64,000 nucleotides of DNA from contig CAJCHO010000051.1 in NCBI GenBank assembly GCA_903970145.1, positions 50,957 through 114,956 on the forward strand, in the 5' to 3' direction. The first letter of the stretch is position 1; every line of letters begins with the position of its first letter. The notes below the pieces were generated by a model. That model worked only from the letters and a program-made list of their open reading frames with translations, was not told the DNA's origin and did no database searches. Positions 49,355-58,824 of this stretch are shown here, piece after piece. Source of the stretch: Mycobacteriaceae bacterium. GTDB lineage: Bacteria > Pseudomonadota > Gammaproteobacteria > Burkholderiales > Burkholderiaceae_D. A program made the translations under genes and the position numbers.

Positions 49355-50821
49355 ATGAGCAAGACTAAACAACTTACAACGGCCTCCGGCATCCCGGTCG
49401 CCGACAATCAGAACTCGATCAGTGCCGGGCCACGCGGTCCGCTGCTGCTTCAGGATTTTCACCTGATCGAGAAGCTGCAGCACTTTAATCGCGAGCGCAT
49501 CCCGGAGCGCGTGGTACACGCCAAGGGCTCGGGCGCTTACGGCAGTTTTACCGTCACCCACGACATCTCGGCTCATACTAAGGCTCAGCTTTTTTCGGCC
49601 ATCGGCAAGCGCACGGAGGTATTTGTTCGCTTTTCGACCGTCGGTGGTGAGCGCGGCAGCGCTGATACCGAACGCGATCCGCGGGGATTCGCGGTGCGTT
49701 TTTACACCGAACAGGGTAACTGGGACCTGGTCGGAAACAATACGCCGATGTTCTTCATCAAGGACCCGATCAAATTCCCCGACTTCGTCCACACGCAAAA
49801 ACGCGATCCACAAACAAACCTCAAGTCGTCCGGCATGATGTTCGACTTCTGGAGCAAGGCGCCCGAGAGCCTGCACCAGGTAACGATGCTGTTTTCATCG
49901 CGCGGTACTCCCGATGGCTATCGCCACATGGACGGTTTTGGTAGCCATACATTTAGTCTTATCAATGAGGCCGGCGAGCGTGTCTTCGTGAAGTGGCATC
50001 TGCGCACCGAGCAGGGCATCAAGAATCTGTCGGCCGAACTGGCGCAGCGTCTGGCCGGTTCGGATCCGGACTACGCGCAGCGCGATCTGTATGGGGCGAT
50101 CGAGCACGGCCAGTTTCCTCGCTGGGAGTTGCGCGCCCAGATAGCCACTCAGCAGGAACTTGCCCGCTGGGAAACCCGTACCGGCTGGAATCCTTTCGAC
50201 CTCACCAAAGTCTGGCCGCATGCGGACTTCCCCCTTATTACGGTCGGGATGCTCGAGCTTGATCGCAATCCCGCCAATTACCACGCGGAGGTTGAGCAGG
50301 TGGCCTTCTCCCCGGCCAATGTGGTCCCGGGGATGGGCTATTCTCCGGACAAGATGCTGCAAGGCAGGCTGTTTGCCTACCACGACGCCCAACTCTATCG
50401 CGTTGGTACCAATCACCAGCAACTGGCCGTGAATGCGCCACGCTGTCCTGTGCACCACCAGCAGCGCGATGGCGCCATGACGATTTACGATCACGGCGCT
50501 GCCCCGAACTACGAGAACGTCAGCGAGGCCGGTACGGCGCCGCTCGGTTTCGGGCATGGCGACGCGGGCTGGCCGGTAACCGGTTCAGCCGCACGCCATG
50601 ACGAGCGTGGCACAGGTGACGACTTCACCCAGGCGGGCAACCTTTTTCGCCTCATGCCAATGGAGGAGCAGCAGCACTTGTTCGAAAACCTGGCAGGCCC
50701 GCTATCGCAGGTGAGCCCGGCTATTCTCAAGCGGCAGCTTGCCCACTTTGACCGGGCAGATGCCGCCTACGGCGCAGGGGTGCGCGCAGCGCTCGAAAAG
50801 CGCGGCGTGCTTATCGACTAG
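49355..50821 (+). CDS. katA: Monofunctional heme catalase
   Basis: The enzyme decomposes hydrogen peroxide to water and oxygen. At 488 residues it fits the small-subunit (clade 3) catalases. Catalytic His55 lies in IPERVVHAKGSGAYG, the distal Asn in WDLVGNNTPMFFIKDP, and the proximal heme Tyr in GRLFAYHDAQLYRVG. ATG at 49355 follows GAGGAA; an in-frame ATG at 49253 would add 34 unsupported residues. It is a single gene, with an AT-rich palindrome upstream. Confidence 0.95.
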   Translation: MSKTKQLTTASGIPVADNQNSISAGPRGPLLLQDFHLIEKLQHFNRERIPERVVHAKGSGAYGSFTVTHDISAHTKAQLFSAIGKRTEVFVRFSTVGGERGSADTERDPRGFAVRFYTEQGNWDLVGNNTPMFFIKDPIKFPDFVHTQKRDPQTNLKSSGMMFDFWSKAPESLHQVTMLFSSRGTPDGYRHMDGFGSHTFSLINEAGERVFVKWHLRTEQGIKNLSAELAQRLAGSDPDYAQRDLYGAIEHGQFPRWELRAQIATQQELARWETRTGWNPFDLTKVWPHADFPLITVGMLELDRNPANYHAEVEQVAFSPANVVPGMGYSPDKMLQGRLFAYHDAQLYRVGTNHQQLAVNAPRCPVHHQQRDGAMTIYDHGAAPNYENVSEAGTAPLGFGHGDAGWPVTGSAARHDERGTGDDFTQAGNLFRLMPMEEQQHLFENLAGPLSQVSPAILKRQLAHFDRADAAYGAGVRAALEKRGVLID

Positions 50822-50924
50822 CCGGATAAGGCACTCGCTTGCCTGCCCTTCAGACCGGCGCGCACAATTGCGCCTGGTCAAGGGCATTCCATCTGGATGC
50901 CCAGGCCTCTAACAGGAGAGTAGC

Positions 50925-51584
50925 TTGTCGCGACGCACCTTGAGTCTGGACGATGCCCTCTACGACTATGTGGTTCGATTGGGCGTTCGCGAGCACGCGG
51001 CGCAACTCGCGCTGCGTGCTGCGACCAGTTCGCACCCCCAGGCGGGCATGCAGATTTCTCCGGAACAGGGACAGTTGATGGGCTTACTCGTGCGCCTGAT
51101 CGGGGCGCGACGCTGCCTTGAGATCGGTGTATTTACCGGTTACAGCGCCCTCTGTGTGGCGCTGGCGCTGCCGACCGACGGCTATCTGCTGGCGTGCGAC
51201 GTGAGCGATGAATTCACGCGCGTTGGCAAGCCGCATTGGCAGGCGGCGGGGGTCGCGCAAAAGATCGATCTGCGCCTGGCCCCAGCCATCGACACTCTGG
51301 ACGCCCAACTGGCCGAGGGGGCGGCGGGCAGCTTCGATTTCGCGTTCATCGACGCCGACAAGACCGGCTACGAGGCCTATTACGAGCGGGTACTGCAGCT
51401 GCTGCATCCGGGAGCCCTCCTCGCGATCGACAATGTGCTCTGGGGCGGCAGCGTCGCGCATCCCGCTTTGGACGCCGATACCCTGGCTCTGCAACAGCTC
51501 AATGCCAAGCTGCACGAGGATGCGCGCATTGATCTCGCCCTGCTGCCCATCGGTGACGGTTTGACGCTGGCGCGCAAACGCTAG
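50925..51584 (+). CDS. O-methyltransferase (caffeoyl-CoA/catechol type)
   Basis: This 219-residue SAM methyltransferase has QISPEQGQLMGLLVRLIGARR, motif I LEIGVFTGYSALCVA, and the metal-binding FDFAFIDADKTGYEAYYE and GALLAIDNVLWGGSV. These mark the small divalent-metal-dependent O-methyltransferases. The start is TTG at 50925, supported by AGGAG 8-9 nt upstream. It ends 4 bp into the convergent permease. The natural acceptor is unknown. Confidence 0.9.
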   Translation: MSRRTLSLDDALYDYVVRLGVREHAAQLALRAATSSHPQAGMQISPEQGQLMGLLVRLIGARRCLEIGVFTGYSALCVALALPTDGYLLACDVSDEFTRVGKPHWQAAGVAQKIDLRLAPAIDTLDAQLAEGAAGSFDFAFIDADKTGYEAYYERVLQLLHPGALLAIDNVLWGGSVAHPALDADTLALQQLNAKLHEDARIDLALLPIGDGLTLARKR

Positions 51585-52966
51585 CGACCCATTCGGGCAC
51601 GCAGTTCCAGGCCCGCCCAGAGCAGGGCACCCAGAGCCAGCACCGCCACTCCAACCAAAGCGCCGATGCCGGTGAAGGCGAGCGTTGAATACAGCACGTA
51701 GAGGCTGCTCAGGCAAAACAAGACCGGTGTAAACGGATAGAACGGAACCCGAAATGGTCGTTGCGCATCGGGCATGCGTCGACGCAGGACCATCACAGAA
51801 GCACCCGACAGAGTGAGAAAGAACCAGTACACGGGCGTCAGATAGTCGACCATGGTTTCGAATCTGCCTCGCGTCAGCGTGCCAAAGCCAATCAACACAA
51901 GCGCTGTGGCGCCGATCGCCAGAACCGCGTGAGCCGGCGTTCCGCCCTTCTCGTCCCAGCGACCAATGAACTGCAGTCCCGGCTCGTCGCGCGCCGCCGC
52001 GTAGGTCGTGCGCGCGCCGGCGATCAGCACCGCGTTCATGACGGACAGCGACGTGGCGGACACGATCGCAACCATCAGGGCGCGGCCCAGCGGACCGAAG
52101 ACGTGCAGCATCAGATCGGCTGCGGGAGCTTCGCTGGCGGCCAGACCATCCAGACCGAGCACGCGCAGGTAAGCCCAGTTCGCCGACAGATAGAGCACAC
52201 CGACTATCGTCATGCCGATCAACAAGGCGCGGGTAATACCATGCCGGGCGTCGCGCATCTCCGAGGACAGGGTGGCGGCGTCACTCCAGCCGCCGTAGGC
52301 AAGAAACACGAAGACCATCGCTTCGCCGAACTGGGTGCGATCGCTTGGCGAGTGGGACAGCCCAAAAGAAGTCAGCGCGGGCTCTCCGGTCAGTCCATAC
52401 CAGGCGCCGCCGAGCGCCACGCAGGCCAGACCGAACAACACCAGCAGCATCAATCCTACCTGGGTATCGACACCAAAGCGCACCCCGCGCAGGTTGATCG
52501 CGCACAAGGCGACGATCGCCGCGACGCCGAACAGGGGACTGGTCATCGGTCCAAGATCGATGATCTGCGAAAGATAGTCGCCAAACACAAACGCGAGCAG
52601 CGCCATCGATCCGGTATGGATTACCGCGAAGCGCGACCAGGCAAACAGAAAGGCCAGCGGCCGGCCGTAGGCGAGCAGCAGGAAATAGTAGTCACCGCCG
52701 GCATCGGGAAAGGCGGCTGCGAGTTCGGCAAAACACAGTGCACCGACGATCGACAGCACACCCCCAATCGTCCATGCGTAGAACAGCGCGTCCGACGACA
52801 TCAGATTGGCTGCTACGCTTGGCGCGGTCTTGAAGATTCCGGCACCAATCACCATCCCGACGCACACCGCTGTGGCGTGCCAGACACCGAGCTGGCGCCG
52901 CGGCCGCGCTAGCTGCGTTGTGCCCGCTGCGATCCCCAGCGGCGCTACGGTCAATTGCTCTTGCAT
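51581..52966 (-). CDS. APC-superfamily amino-acid permease
   Basis: This 461-residue membrane protein has about twelve hydrophobic segments. The APC hallmark is the first helix with VGMVIGAGIFKTAP, and ALCFAELAAAFPDAGGDYYFL follows in helix 2. YGGWSDAATLSSEMRDARHGITRA is the conserved loop after helix 6. Substrate is probably a neutral amino acid or amine but cannot be assigned. ATG at 52966 was chosen over an upstream in-frame extension. It is divergent from the halohydrin-dehalogenase gene. Confidence 0.9.
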   Translation of the reverse strand: MQEQLTVAPLGIAAGTTQLARPRRQLGVWHATAVCVGMVIGAGIFKTAPSVAANLMSSDALFYAWTIGGVLSIVGALCFAELAAAFPDAGGDYYFLLLAYGRPLAFLFAWSRFAVIHTGSMALLAFVFGDYLSQIIDLGPMTSPLFGVAAIVALCAINLRGVRFGVDTQVGLMLLVLFGLACVALGGAWYGLTGEPALTSFGLSHSPSDRTQFGEAMVFVFLAYGGWSDAATLSSEMRDARHGITRALLIGMTIVGVLYLSANWAYLRVLGLDGLAASEAPAADLMLHVFGPLGRALMVAIVSATSLSVMNAVLIAGARTTYAAARDEPGLQFIGRWDEKGGTPAHAVLAIGATALVLIGFGTLTRGRFETMVDYLTPVYWFFLTLSGASVMVLRRRMPDAQRPFRVPFYPFTPVLFCLSSLYVLYSTLAFTGIGALVGVAVLALGALLWAGLELRARMGR

Positions 52967-53196
52967 GGTCAAAAGGCCGCCTTCGCCAGGTGCTGTGAAC
53001 ACAAGGGGTCGATTACAGCACGTGCTGCCGCCCACGTGCAAAGCACCGCGGTGCCAGCGAACATAATCGGTTGCGCCGCAGCATTTGTCCAGAATCTTCC
53101 GTAGAGGTGCTGTGCTGCCACGCGTTCTGACAGCTAAGATTGCGCAGTCCGTCCGGCGCGACCGCGCGAGACGGCTTTTCGATGCAAGGAGCTTTG

Positions 53197-53880
53197 ATGA
53201 CGACTCTCCGTCTGGACGGCAAGCGCATCCTCGTTACCCAGTGCGAAGACTTCATGGGACCGGCCCTGTGCGCCGTGTTGACCGAGCTTGGCGCACGCGT
53301 GACAGCAGATCCGCAACGACTCACGGACCCTTCTGCACCGGCACGCCTGGTGGCGGCGGTCGGCGAGATCGACGTGCTGGTAGCCAACCTTGCGATAGCC
53401 GCTCCAAGTACCGCGGCGCACGAGGTCGAGGACGCCGAGTGGCGCGAGATGTTTGAGACCATGGTCGACCCGCTGCCGCGCCTGGTGCGGGCGGTACTGC
53501 CGCAGATGCTCGCGCGCCGCGCTGGCAAGATCGTGGTTATCGGCAGCGCTTCAGCCCTGCGTGGCATCAAGCGTACCTCTTCCTACAGTGCGGCGCGGGG
53601 CGCGCAGCTGGCCTATGTGCAGGCGCTGGGGGTGGAGATGGCGCCCCACAATATCCAGGTCAATGCGATTGCCCAGAATTTTGTCGACAACCCGACCTAT
53701 TTTCCTGCCGAGCTGCAAGCCAACGCGCGCTTTCAGGATCGTCTGAAAAGAGAGGTGCCTGCGGGCCGGCTCGGCCTGCCGCGCGAGAGCGCAATGCTCG
53801 CGGCATTTCTCGCCAGCGATGCCTGCAATTTCATTGTCGGGCAGGCAATTCCTGTCTGCGGGGGATGGGCCACGCACTAG
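53197..53880 (+). CDS. Halohydrin dehalogenase (SDR-derived)
   Basis: The 227-residue protein has the SDR fold but the two diagnostic motifs of halohydrin dehalogenases. T-x4-F-x-G (Thr14-Phe19-Gly21, TQCEDFMG) replaces the NAD-binding glycines, and S-x12-Y-x3-R (Ser117-Tyr130-Arg134) replaces the Ser-Tyr-Lys triad. NFVDNPTYFP also fits this family's halide-site region. These enzymes interconvert vicinal halohydrins and epoxides without NAD and also open epoxides with other anions. ATG at 53197 follows AAGGAG. Cofactor-free function is family knowledge; activity here is inference. Confidence 0.85.
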   Translation: MTTLRLDGKRILVTQCEDFMGPALCAVLTELGARVTADPQRLTDPSAPARLVAAVGEIDVLVANLAIAAPSTAAHEVEDAEWREMFETMVDPLPRLVRAVLPQMLARRAGKIVVIGSASALRGIKRTSSYSAARGAQLAYVQALGVEMAPHNIQVNAIAQNFVDNPTYFPAELQANARFQDRLKREVPAGRLGLPRESAMLAAFLASDACNFIVGQAIPVCGGWATH

Positions 53881-53914
53881 CTGCGCGACCCGCCAATCCG
53901 ATGAAAAGACAGCA

Positions 53915-55348
53915 ATGAACTGGCCCGCTCTGAACTGGTCGGCCCTCTATTTGGCTAGCGAATGGCTGATCCGGGTGGCCATGCTCGTGTACGTGCCGCA
54001 AAAGCGCACGCCCTCGGCAGCGCGCGCGTGGCTGTTGCTGATTTTCTTTCTGCCCTTGCCCGGACTGCTGCTGTATGCGCTCGTCGGTCGCATCTACGTA
54101 CCGCGCCGCCGCCTCGCCCTGCAGCGCCAGGCCTCCGAGCTGATCCGCTCGGTGCAGGCGCGCATGCCGATCCCGAAGGCTGCCGGTGCTATCACCCTGC
54201 CGGCACAGATGCAGGCGACTGCGCGCCTGGCGGCGCAGCTTGGCGACTTTGCGGCCATCGGCGGCAATCGTGTCGAGATGCTGCACGGCTACGAGGAGCC
54301 GCTGGCGCGCATCATCCATGATCTCGAGTCCGCCAGCGAGACCATTCATTTGTTGTACTACATCTTCGAAGACGACTCCGTCGGCAAGCGCGTAAGCGAG
54401 TGTCTGGAGCGGGCGGCAGGGCGTGGCGTGAGTTGCCGGATACTTCTGGATGCAGGTGGATCGCGGCGCGCCTTGCGCAGACTCGCACCGCAGTGGCGCG
54501 AGCATGGCATCGAGGTCCACGAAATGCTGCCCGTAGGCCTGTTCCGGCGCAATGTCGCGCGCTTTGACTTGCGCAACCACCGCAAGATCGTGGTGATCGA
54601 TGGGCGCATTGCCTATAGTGGCTCGCAGAATATCGTCAATCCCGAGTTCATCCGCGGCTGTCCGAATGAGGAACTGGTCGTGCGCCTCGAGGGGCCGGCG
54701 GTCACGCAGTTCCAGGGGGTGTTTCTCGGAGACTGGTTCTTTGAGACCGGTGAGTTGCCCTTTAGCGTGACTGAGCTGCCCGAGCAGAAGGTGGTCGGCG
54801 GCACGATCGCCCAGGTGTTGCCAAGCGGGCCCGGCTACGGACGCGAAAACACCAAGGAACTGATGATCGGACTCATTTACGGTGCGCGCGAGAAGCTCAC
54901 CATGGCGACGCCCTATTTTGTTCCCGACGAACCCTTCCTTGAAGCGGTGCTCGCGGCGGCGCGACGCGGTGTGAGCCTCGATCTGATTCTGCCCAAGCGC
55001 TCGAACCAGCGCGTGACCCACTACGCGCAGCAGTCCTACTATTCCCAGTTGCTTGCCGCCGGGGTCAACCTGCACCTGTTCCAGGGGCGCTTTCTGCATG
55101 CCAAATTCATGAGCATCGATGAGGAAATCGCCTTGATCGGCTCGACCAATATGGATATCCGCTCATTTGCGCTGAATGCCGAAGTCAGCGTACTGCTCTA
55201 TGACCGCAACGCCGTGACCCGTCTGGCAGAAATCAGTGCTGACTACATCGGGCGCGCCGTCACCCTCAGTGGATCCCTGTGGTCGGCCAGGCCTTTGCAG
55301 CAACGCCTGATGCAGAATATTGCGCGCCTGGCCGACTCTCTACTTTAG
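53915..55348 (+). CDS. cls: Cardiolipin synthase (phospholipase D family)
   Basis: The 477-residue protein forms cardiolipin from phosphatidylglycerol. It has two N-terminal membrane segments and two phospholipase-D HKD motifs: HRKIVVIDG at residues 222-230 and HAKFMSIDE at 395-403, with IALIGSTNMD after the second. ATG at 53915 was chosen. It follows the halohydrin-dehalogenase gene after 34 bp on the same strand and overlaps the convergent gene by 9 bp. Confidence 0.93.
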   Translation: MNWPALNWSALYLASEWLIRVAMLVYVPQKRTPSAARAWLLLIFFLPLPGLLLYALVGRIYVPRRRLALQRQASELIRSVQARMPIPKAAGAITLPAQMQATARLAAQLGDFAAIGGNRVEMLHGYEEPLARIIHDLESASETIHLLYYIFEDDSVGKRVSECLERAAGRGVSCRILLDAGGSRRALRRLAPQWREHGIEVHEMLPVGLFRRNVARFDLRNHRKIVVIDGRIAYSGSQNIVNPEFIRGCPNEELVVRLEGPAVTQFQGVFLGDWFFETGELPFSVTELPEQKVVGGTIAQVLPSGPGYGRENTKELMIGLIYGAREKLTMATPYFVPDEPFLEAVLAAARRGVSLDLILPKRSNQRVTHYAQQSYYSQLLAAGVNLHLFQGRFLHAKFMSIDEEIALIGSTNMDIRSFALNAEVSVLLYDRNAVTRLAEISADYIGRAVTLSGSLWSARPLQQRLMQNIARLADSLL

Positions 55349-56206
55349 CTTGCCGTCCTGCGCTGCAAAGGGGTCGGCGCGATCGATGAGGCGCGCCGCA
55401 CGTGCGGCCATGAGCCGATAGAGTTGGCCGAGTTCGGGCGAGTGTGCAGCAAGCAGGGCCTCTTCTTGTCGCACCAGCGCGTAGTCGCCGCGCGCGACCG
55501 GGCCCGACAGGGCCGCGCGCGGTCCCAAGGCGAGCACATTGGCAAGTGTCTGGTTCAGTAGCGGCGTGAGCATCGCCAATCCTGGCACTTCGTCGATGCC
55601 CGCCTGGGCGTAGCATTCGAGAGCCGCCGCAACGAGCACCACGAGGTAATTGCTCGCCATCACGGCGCTGGCGTGATAGCTGAGCTTGTTTGCGCCATCG
55701 ATGGCCATTGGCATGCCGCCAATGGCGGCAAAAGCGCTGCCGAGGAGATCGCAGGCGCTGGCATCGCCCTCCATCACGCAGGGTGTGCCATTCAGACCGG
55801 TGAGAAAGCGACTCGGATCGGCGAAGCTGGTGAGCGGATGGACGCTGGCAAGCTTCGCCCCGCTGGTGTGCAGCGTGGCGAGAATGTCAGCACTACGCGC
55901 GCCGCTCAGATGAAATGCCACCCCGAAATCAGGCCCGGACCGCGCGCTCGCGTGAGCGTTCGCAAGCGCCCTCGCCAATGGCGCGAGATCATCGTCGGGC
56001 ACGCCAAGGAGTGTGACTTCAGCAGGCCGCAGCTCAGCCAGGTCGGTGCAGGCCCGACCCGCGCCAATGTGCGAGATGGCCTCGCGAGTGCTCTTTGGTG
56101 AGCGATTGAGGACGTCCTGAATGACGAAGATGCCGCGCGCCTGCCAGAGCCGCGCCAGGCTCGCGCCGGCCTTGCCTGCACCTACGATGTTCAGCGCCGC
56201 CACCAT
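55340..56206 (-). CDS. Rossmann-like/DUF2520 domain protein
   Basis: This 288-residue protein has an N-terminal nucleotide-binding-like motif VGAGKAGASLARLW (residues 8-21). A mid-part contains LLGVPDDDLAPLARAL, and a C-terminal helical DUF2520-type domain starts near KLSYHASAVMASNYLV. It resembles the pyrroline-5-carboxylate-reductase/6-phosphogluconate-dehydrogenase clan; function is unknown. It lies 3 bp from the thioesterase upstream, so it is probably in the same transcript. Confidence 0.8.
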   Translation of the reverse strand: MVAALNIVGAGKAGASLARLWQARGIFVIQDVLNRSPKSTREAISHIGAGRACTDLAELRPAEVTLLGVPDDDLAPLARALANAHASARSGPDFGVAFHLSGARSADILATLHTSGAKLASVHPLTSFADPSRFLTGLNGTPCVMEGDASACDLLGSAFAAIGGMPMAIDGANKLSYHASAVMASNYLVVLVAAALECYAQAGIDEVPGLAMLTPLLNQTLANVLALGPRAALSGPVARGDYALVRQEEALLAAHSPELGQLYRLMAARAARLIDRADPFAAQDGKLK

Positions 56207-56209
56207 GAG

Positions 56210-56635
56210 TTAGGCGCGCATTATCGCGTAGCACAGGGTGGCGTGGGCGCACAGCTTGCCGCTGTGTGCGCCGCTGATGCGTGCGTCACCAAAGGCCATG
56301 GTTTTGCCCAGGCGCGTGACTTCGAGGGTAACGAGGAGATCCTCGTTGGCGGCCGCGGCAAGAAAACTGGTATTCATGCTGACGGTCGCCATATCGACAA
56401 AGCCACCCAGTTTCTCGGCCACCGCCAGGACCATGCCGGTGTCGGCAGCAGCCATGATCGCCTGACCGCAGATGATGCCTCCCACGCGCGCGAGTTCGGG
56501 CCGGTTACCAAGGCGCAGTACCATCGGCGAGGTGCGCTCGACTTCCAGTTTCAGATCCAGAACCCAAGGCGCAAACTTGTCGGCGAGGATCTGGCGCGCC
56601 TTGTCGATGAATTCACTCATGCTCGCTGGTTCCAT
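56210..56635 (-). CDS. PaaI-type hotdog thioesterase
   Basis: This 141-residue single-hotdog protein of the PaaI family has GGIICGQAIMAAADTGMVLAV, then DMATVSMNTSFLAAA and DLLVTLEVTRLGKTMAFGDARI. Members hydrolyse phenylacetyl-CoA-related or other acyl-CoA thioesters; specificity is unknown. The ATG at 56635 was used; ATG at 56620 (MSEFIDKARQ) is an equally good start. It is followed closely by the DUF2520 gene. Confidence 0.82.
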   Translation of the reverse strand: MEPASMSEFIDKARQILADKFAPWVLDLKLEVERTSPMVLRLGNRPELARVGGIICGQAIMAAADTGMVLAVAEKLGGFVDMATVSMNTSFLAAAANEDLLVTLEVTRLGKTMAFGDARISGAHSGKLCAHATLCYAIMRA

Positions 56636-56800
56636 GGTTGTTGCAGGCTCGCTGGCGATGGCTAGCGCATCCGCGTATGGTAACCGGCGCCACAGTCAGC
56701 AGGGGGGCGGGGCAGCACTCGTGAAGTGGCCTGAATCCGAGCGCATGCTCCTGCCGTATTAGTAGGGACGGCTGCGAGCCCGAGACTATAAAATCAAGCC

Positions 56801-57577
56801 ATGTCCCCTATTCCTGTCATGCTCGTCGGACTGCTACTGCTCTCGCTGGTATTCATAGGCGGATGGCGGGTACAGCTGCGCACCCAGAATGCCGGGATGA
56901 TCGATCCGGTCTGGTCCTATTCACTGGGCTTTCTGGCAGTGCTGTATGCGGTTCTTGGAACCGGCAACGAGCTCGCCCGCCTTCTAGTCGGGGTGCTCGG
57001 TGGCGTGTGGGGATTGCGTCTTGGCACCCATCTGTGGCTGCGCAACCGCAACAAGCTCGAGGACGGTCGTTATCGACGCTTTCGCGTAGAGTGGGGTGAG
57101 AAGGCCGCGGCCAATATGTTCTGGTTTTTCCAGCTCCAGGTCGTGCTGGCGGTGCTGCTCTCATGCGGATTCCTGGTGGTTGCCTATCGGGAGGACGCGC
57201 CCGCGGCGCCGCAGATTGTTGTGGCGCTACTGCTCTGGGTGATTTCGGTCGCCGGCGAGGCGCTCTCCGATCTGCAGCTTGAACGCTTCAAGAGCGATGC
57301 CGCGAATCGCGGGCGGGTGTGCCGTCGCGGACTGTGGCGCTATTCGCGCCATCCGAACTATTTCTTTGAATGTCTGCACTGGTTCGTCTATCCGGTGCTG
57401 GCCATCGGCAGCCCCTGGATCTGGCTGGCGATTGTGCCGGTCGGGGTGATGGCGTTTTTGCTACTGAAGGTATCGGGCATCCCGCTTACCGAGCAGCAGA
57501 GCGCCCTGACACGGCCCGAATACGCGGAATACATCCGCACGACGAGCGCGTTCATTCCCTGGCCCCCCAAATCCTGA
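56801..57577 (+). CDS. DUF1295 membrane protein (steroid 5-alpha-reductase-like)
   Basis: This 258-residue protein has about six transmembrane segments and the DUF1295/isoprenylcysteine-methyltransferase-like end: RGLWRYSRHPNYFFECLHWF. IPLTEQQSALTRPEYAEYIRTTSAFIPWPPK follows. Likely an NADPH-dependent reductase of lipids, but unproven. It lies 27 bp upstream of the cyclopropane-synthase-like gene on the same strand, which supports a lipid role. Confidence 0.85.
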   Translation: MSPIPVMLVGLLLLSLVFIGGWRVQLRTQNAGMIDPVWSYSLGFLAVLYAVLGTGNELARLLVGVLGGVWGLRLGTHLWLRNRNKLEDGRYRRFRVEWGEKAAANMFWFFQLQVVLAVLLSCGFLVVAYREDAPAAPQIVVALLLWVISVAGEALSDLQLERFKSDAANRGRVCRRGLWRYSRHPNYFFECLHWFVYPVLAIGSPWIWLAIVPVGVMAFLLLKVSGIPLTEQQSALTRPEYAEYIRTTSAFIPWPPKS

Positions 57578-57604
57578 CATGCCAACGATCCCAAGGATTG
57601 TCGC

Positions 57605-58711
57605 GTGAGTGCCACCGCCGAGCGTCTTCCCGGTGCTGACAGTCTGCCGCCCTCGCTGGCCATCGAGCTGTGCGAGCGAGGCCTCGTGCCCGACATGGTC
57701 GCCCGCTGGGGTATGCGCAAATTGATGGCAAGGCGCCTCTTCGACGAGTCAGCCGGTGGGGAGGAGGCGCGTGTCGCAAGGCTGGGCGCCCTGGTGGCCG
57801 ACTTGCGCAGCAGCCCGATTGCCATCGAAACCGCGCGCGCCAACGAGCAGCACTATGAGGTGCCGGCGGCGTTCTTCCACCAGCATCTGGGCGCCTGCCT
57901 GAAATACTCCTGCTGCTTTTACCTCGGTGGCAGCGAGTCGCTCGATGAAGCCGAGCAGGCCATGCTCGAACTCTACGTGCAACGCGCCGGTCTGGCTGAT
58001 GGCCAGGCGATCCTTGATCTCGGATGCGGCTGGGGTTCGCTCTCGCTGTGGTTAGCGCAGCGATTTCCGCGCGCGCGCATCGTGGCCATCTCGAATTCGA
58101 CTGGCCAGCGTGAATTCATCGAGTCCCGGGCGCGCCAACTGGGCATGGCCAATCTGCGCGTGATCACGGCCGACATCAACCAGTTTGATTTTGCCGAAGC
58201 CGAGCTTCACGGCGGCTTTGATCGGATTGTTTCGATCGAGATGTTCGAGCATATGAAGAACTACGCCGCGCTGCTTGCCAAGATCGCGCGCTGGCTGCGT
58301 CGCGACGGACGCCTGTTCGTCCACATTTTCGCGCACCGCACTCTCGCCTACCACTTCGAAGTTGCCGATCAGAGCGACTGGATGAGCCAGTATTTCTTTA
58401 CCGGCGGGATCATGCCCTCGCGCGAGCTGCTGTTCCATTTCCAGGATGATCTGCGTGTCTGCGAGAGCTGGTGGGTCAACGGCCAGCACTATGAGCGAAC
58501 CGCCAACCAGTGGCTCATGCGTCTGGATGGCGCGCGTACCCAGTCGCTCGAAATCCTCGCCCAGTGCTATGGCGAAGCGGCGCCGCGCTGGTTGCAACGC
58601 TGGCGCATGTTCTACATGGCTGTCGCCGAACTGTTCGGCTATCGCCAGGGCGAGGAGTGGGGTGTGGCCCATTACCTGTTCGAAAAGCGCGACAGCTTAC
58701 CGAAGCCCTGA
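57605..58711 (+). CDS. Cyclopropane-fatty-acyl-phospholipid synthase-like methyltransferase
   Basis: This SAM-dependent enzyme of 368 residues has motif I LDLGCGWGSLSLWLA (residues 137-151). HYEVPAAFF near residue 83, VSIEMFEHMKNY and GRLFVHIFAHR follow, and MSQYFFTGGIMPS is in the second half. Members of the Cfa family methylenate lipid double bonds. The GTG start at 57605 follows AAGGA. With the DUF1295 gene it probably forms a lipid-modification pair. A sterol- or mycolate-type methyltransferase is less likely in this genome. Confidence 0.88.
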   Translation: MSATAERLPGADSLPPSLAIELCERGLVPDMVARWGMRKLMARRLFDESAGGEEARVARLGALVADLRSSPIAIETARANEQHYEVPAAFFHQHLGACLKYSCCFYLGGSESLDEAEQAMLELYVQRAGLADGQAILDLGCGWGSLSLWLAQRFPRARIVAISNSTGQREFIESRARQLGMANLRVITADINQFDFAEAELHGGFDRIVSIEMFEHMKNYAALLAKIARWLRRDGRLFVHIFAHRTLAYHFEVADQSDWMSQYFFTGGIMPSRELLFHFQDDLRVCESWWVNGQHYERTANQWLMRLDGARTQSLEILAQCYGEAAPRWLQRWRMFYMAVAELFGYRQGEEWGVAHYLFEKRDSLPKP

Positions 58712-58806
58712 TTGCCGGTACTTGCGATCCGATGTGCCGCCTCGCCTGGTAAACCCTCCGAGAACGTCGTTTCCGAGGCGAAATCCGCTTGCCGTTTGAC
58801 CGAGTC

Positions 58807-58820
58807 TAACCCTTGGGTTA
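58807..58820. promoter_or_regulatory. 14-bp palindrome ahead of hutC
   Basis: TAACCC-TT-GGGTTA is a perfect inverted repeat, 23 bp upstream of the hutC GTG. It immediately precedes the HutC-like site and may be a second operator or activator site. No binding protein can be named. Confidence 0.45.
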
Positions 58821-58824
58821 ATCT

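Noticed and set aside
51761..52912. 383-codon open frame on the plus strand
   Set aside because: It is antisense to the amino-acid permease; composition is Gln/His/Arg-rich as expected for a shadow of membrane helices.
53831..55099. 422-codon open frame on the minus strand
   Set aside because: It is antisense to cls, which has both HKD motifs; high GC keeps the opposite frame open and no family content is seen.
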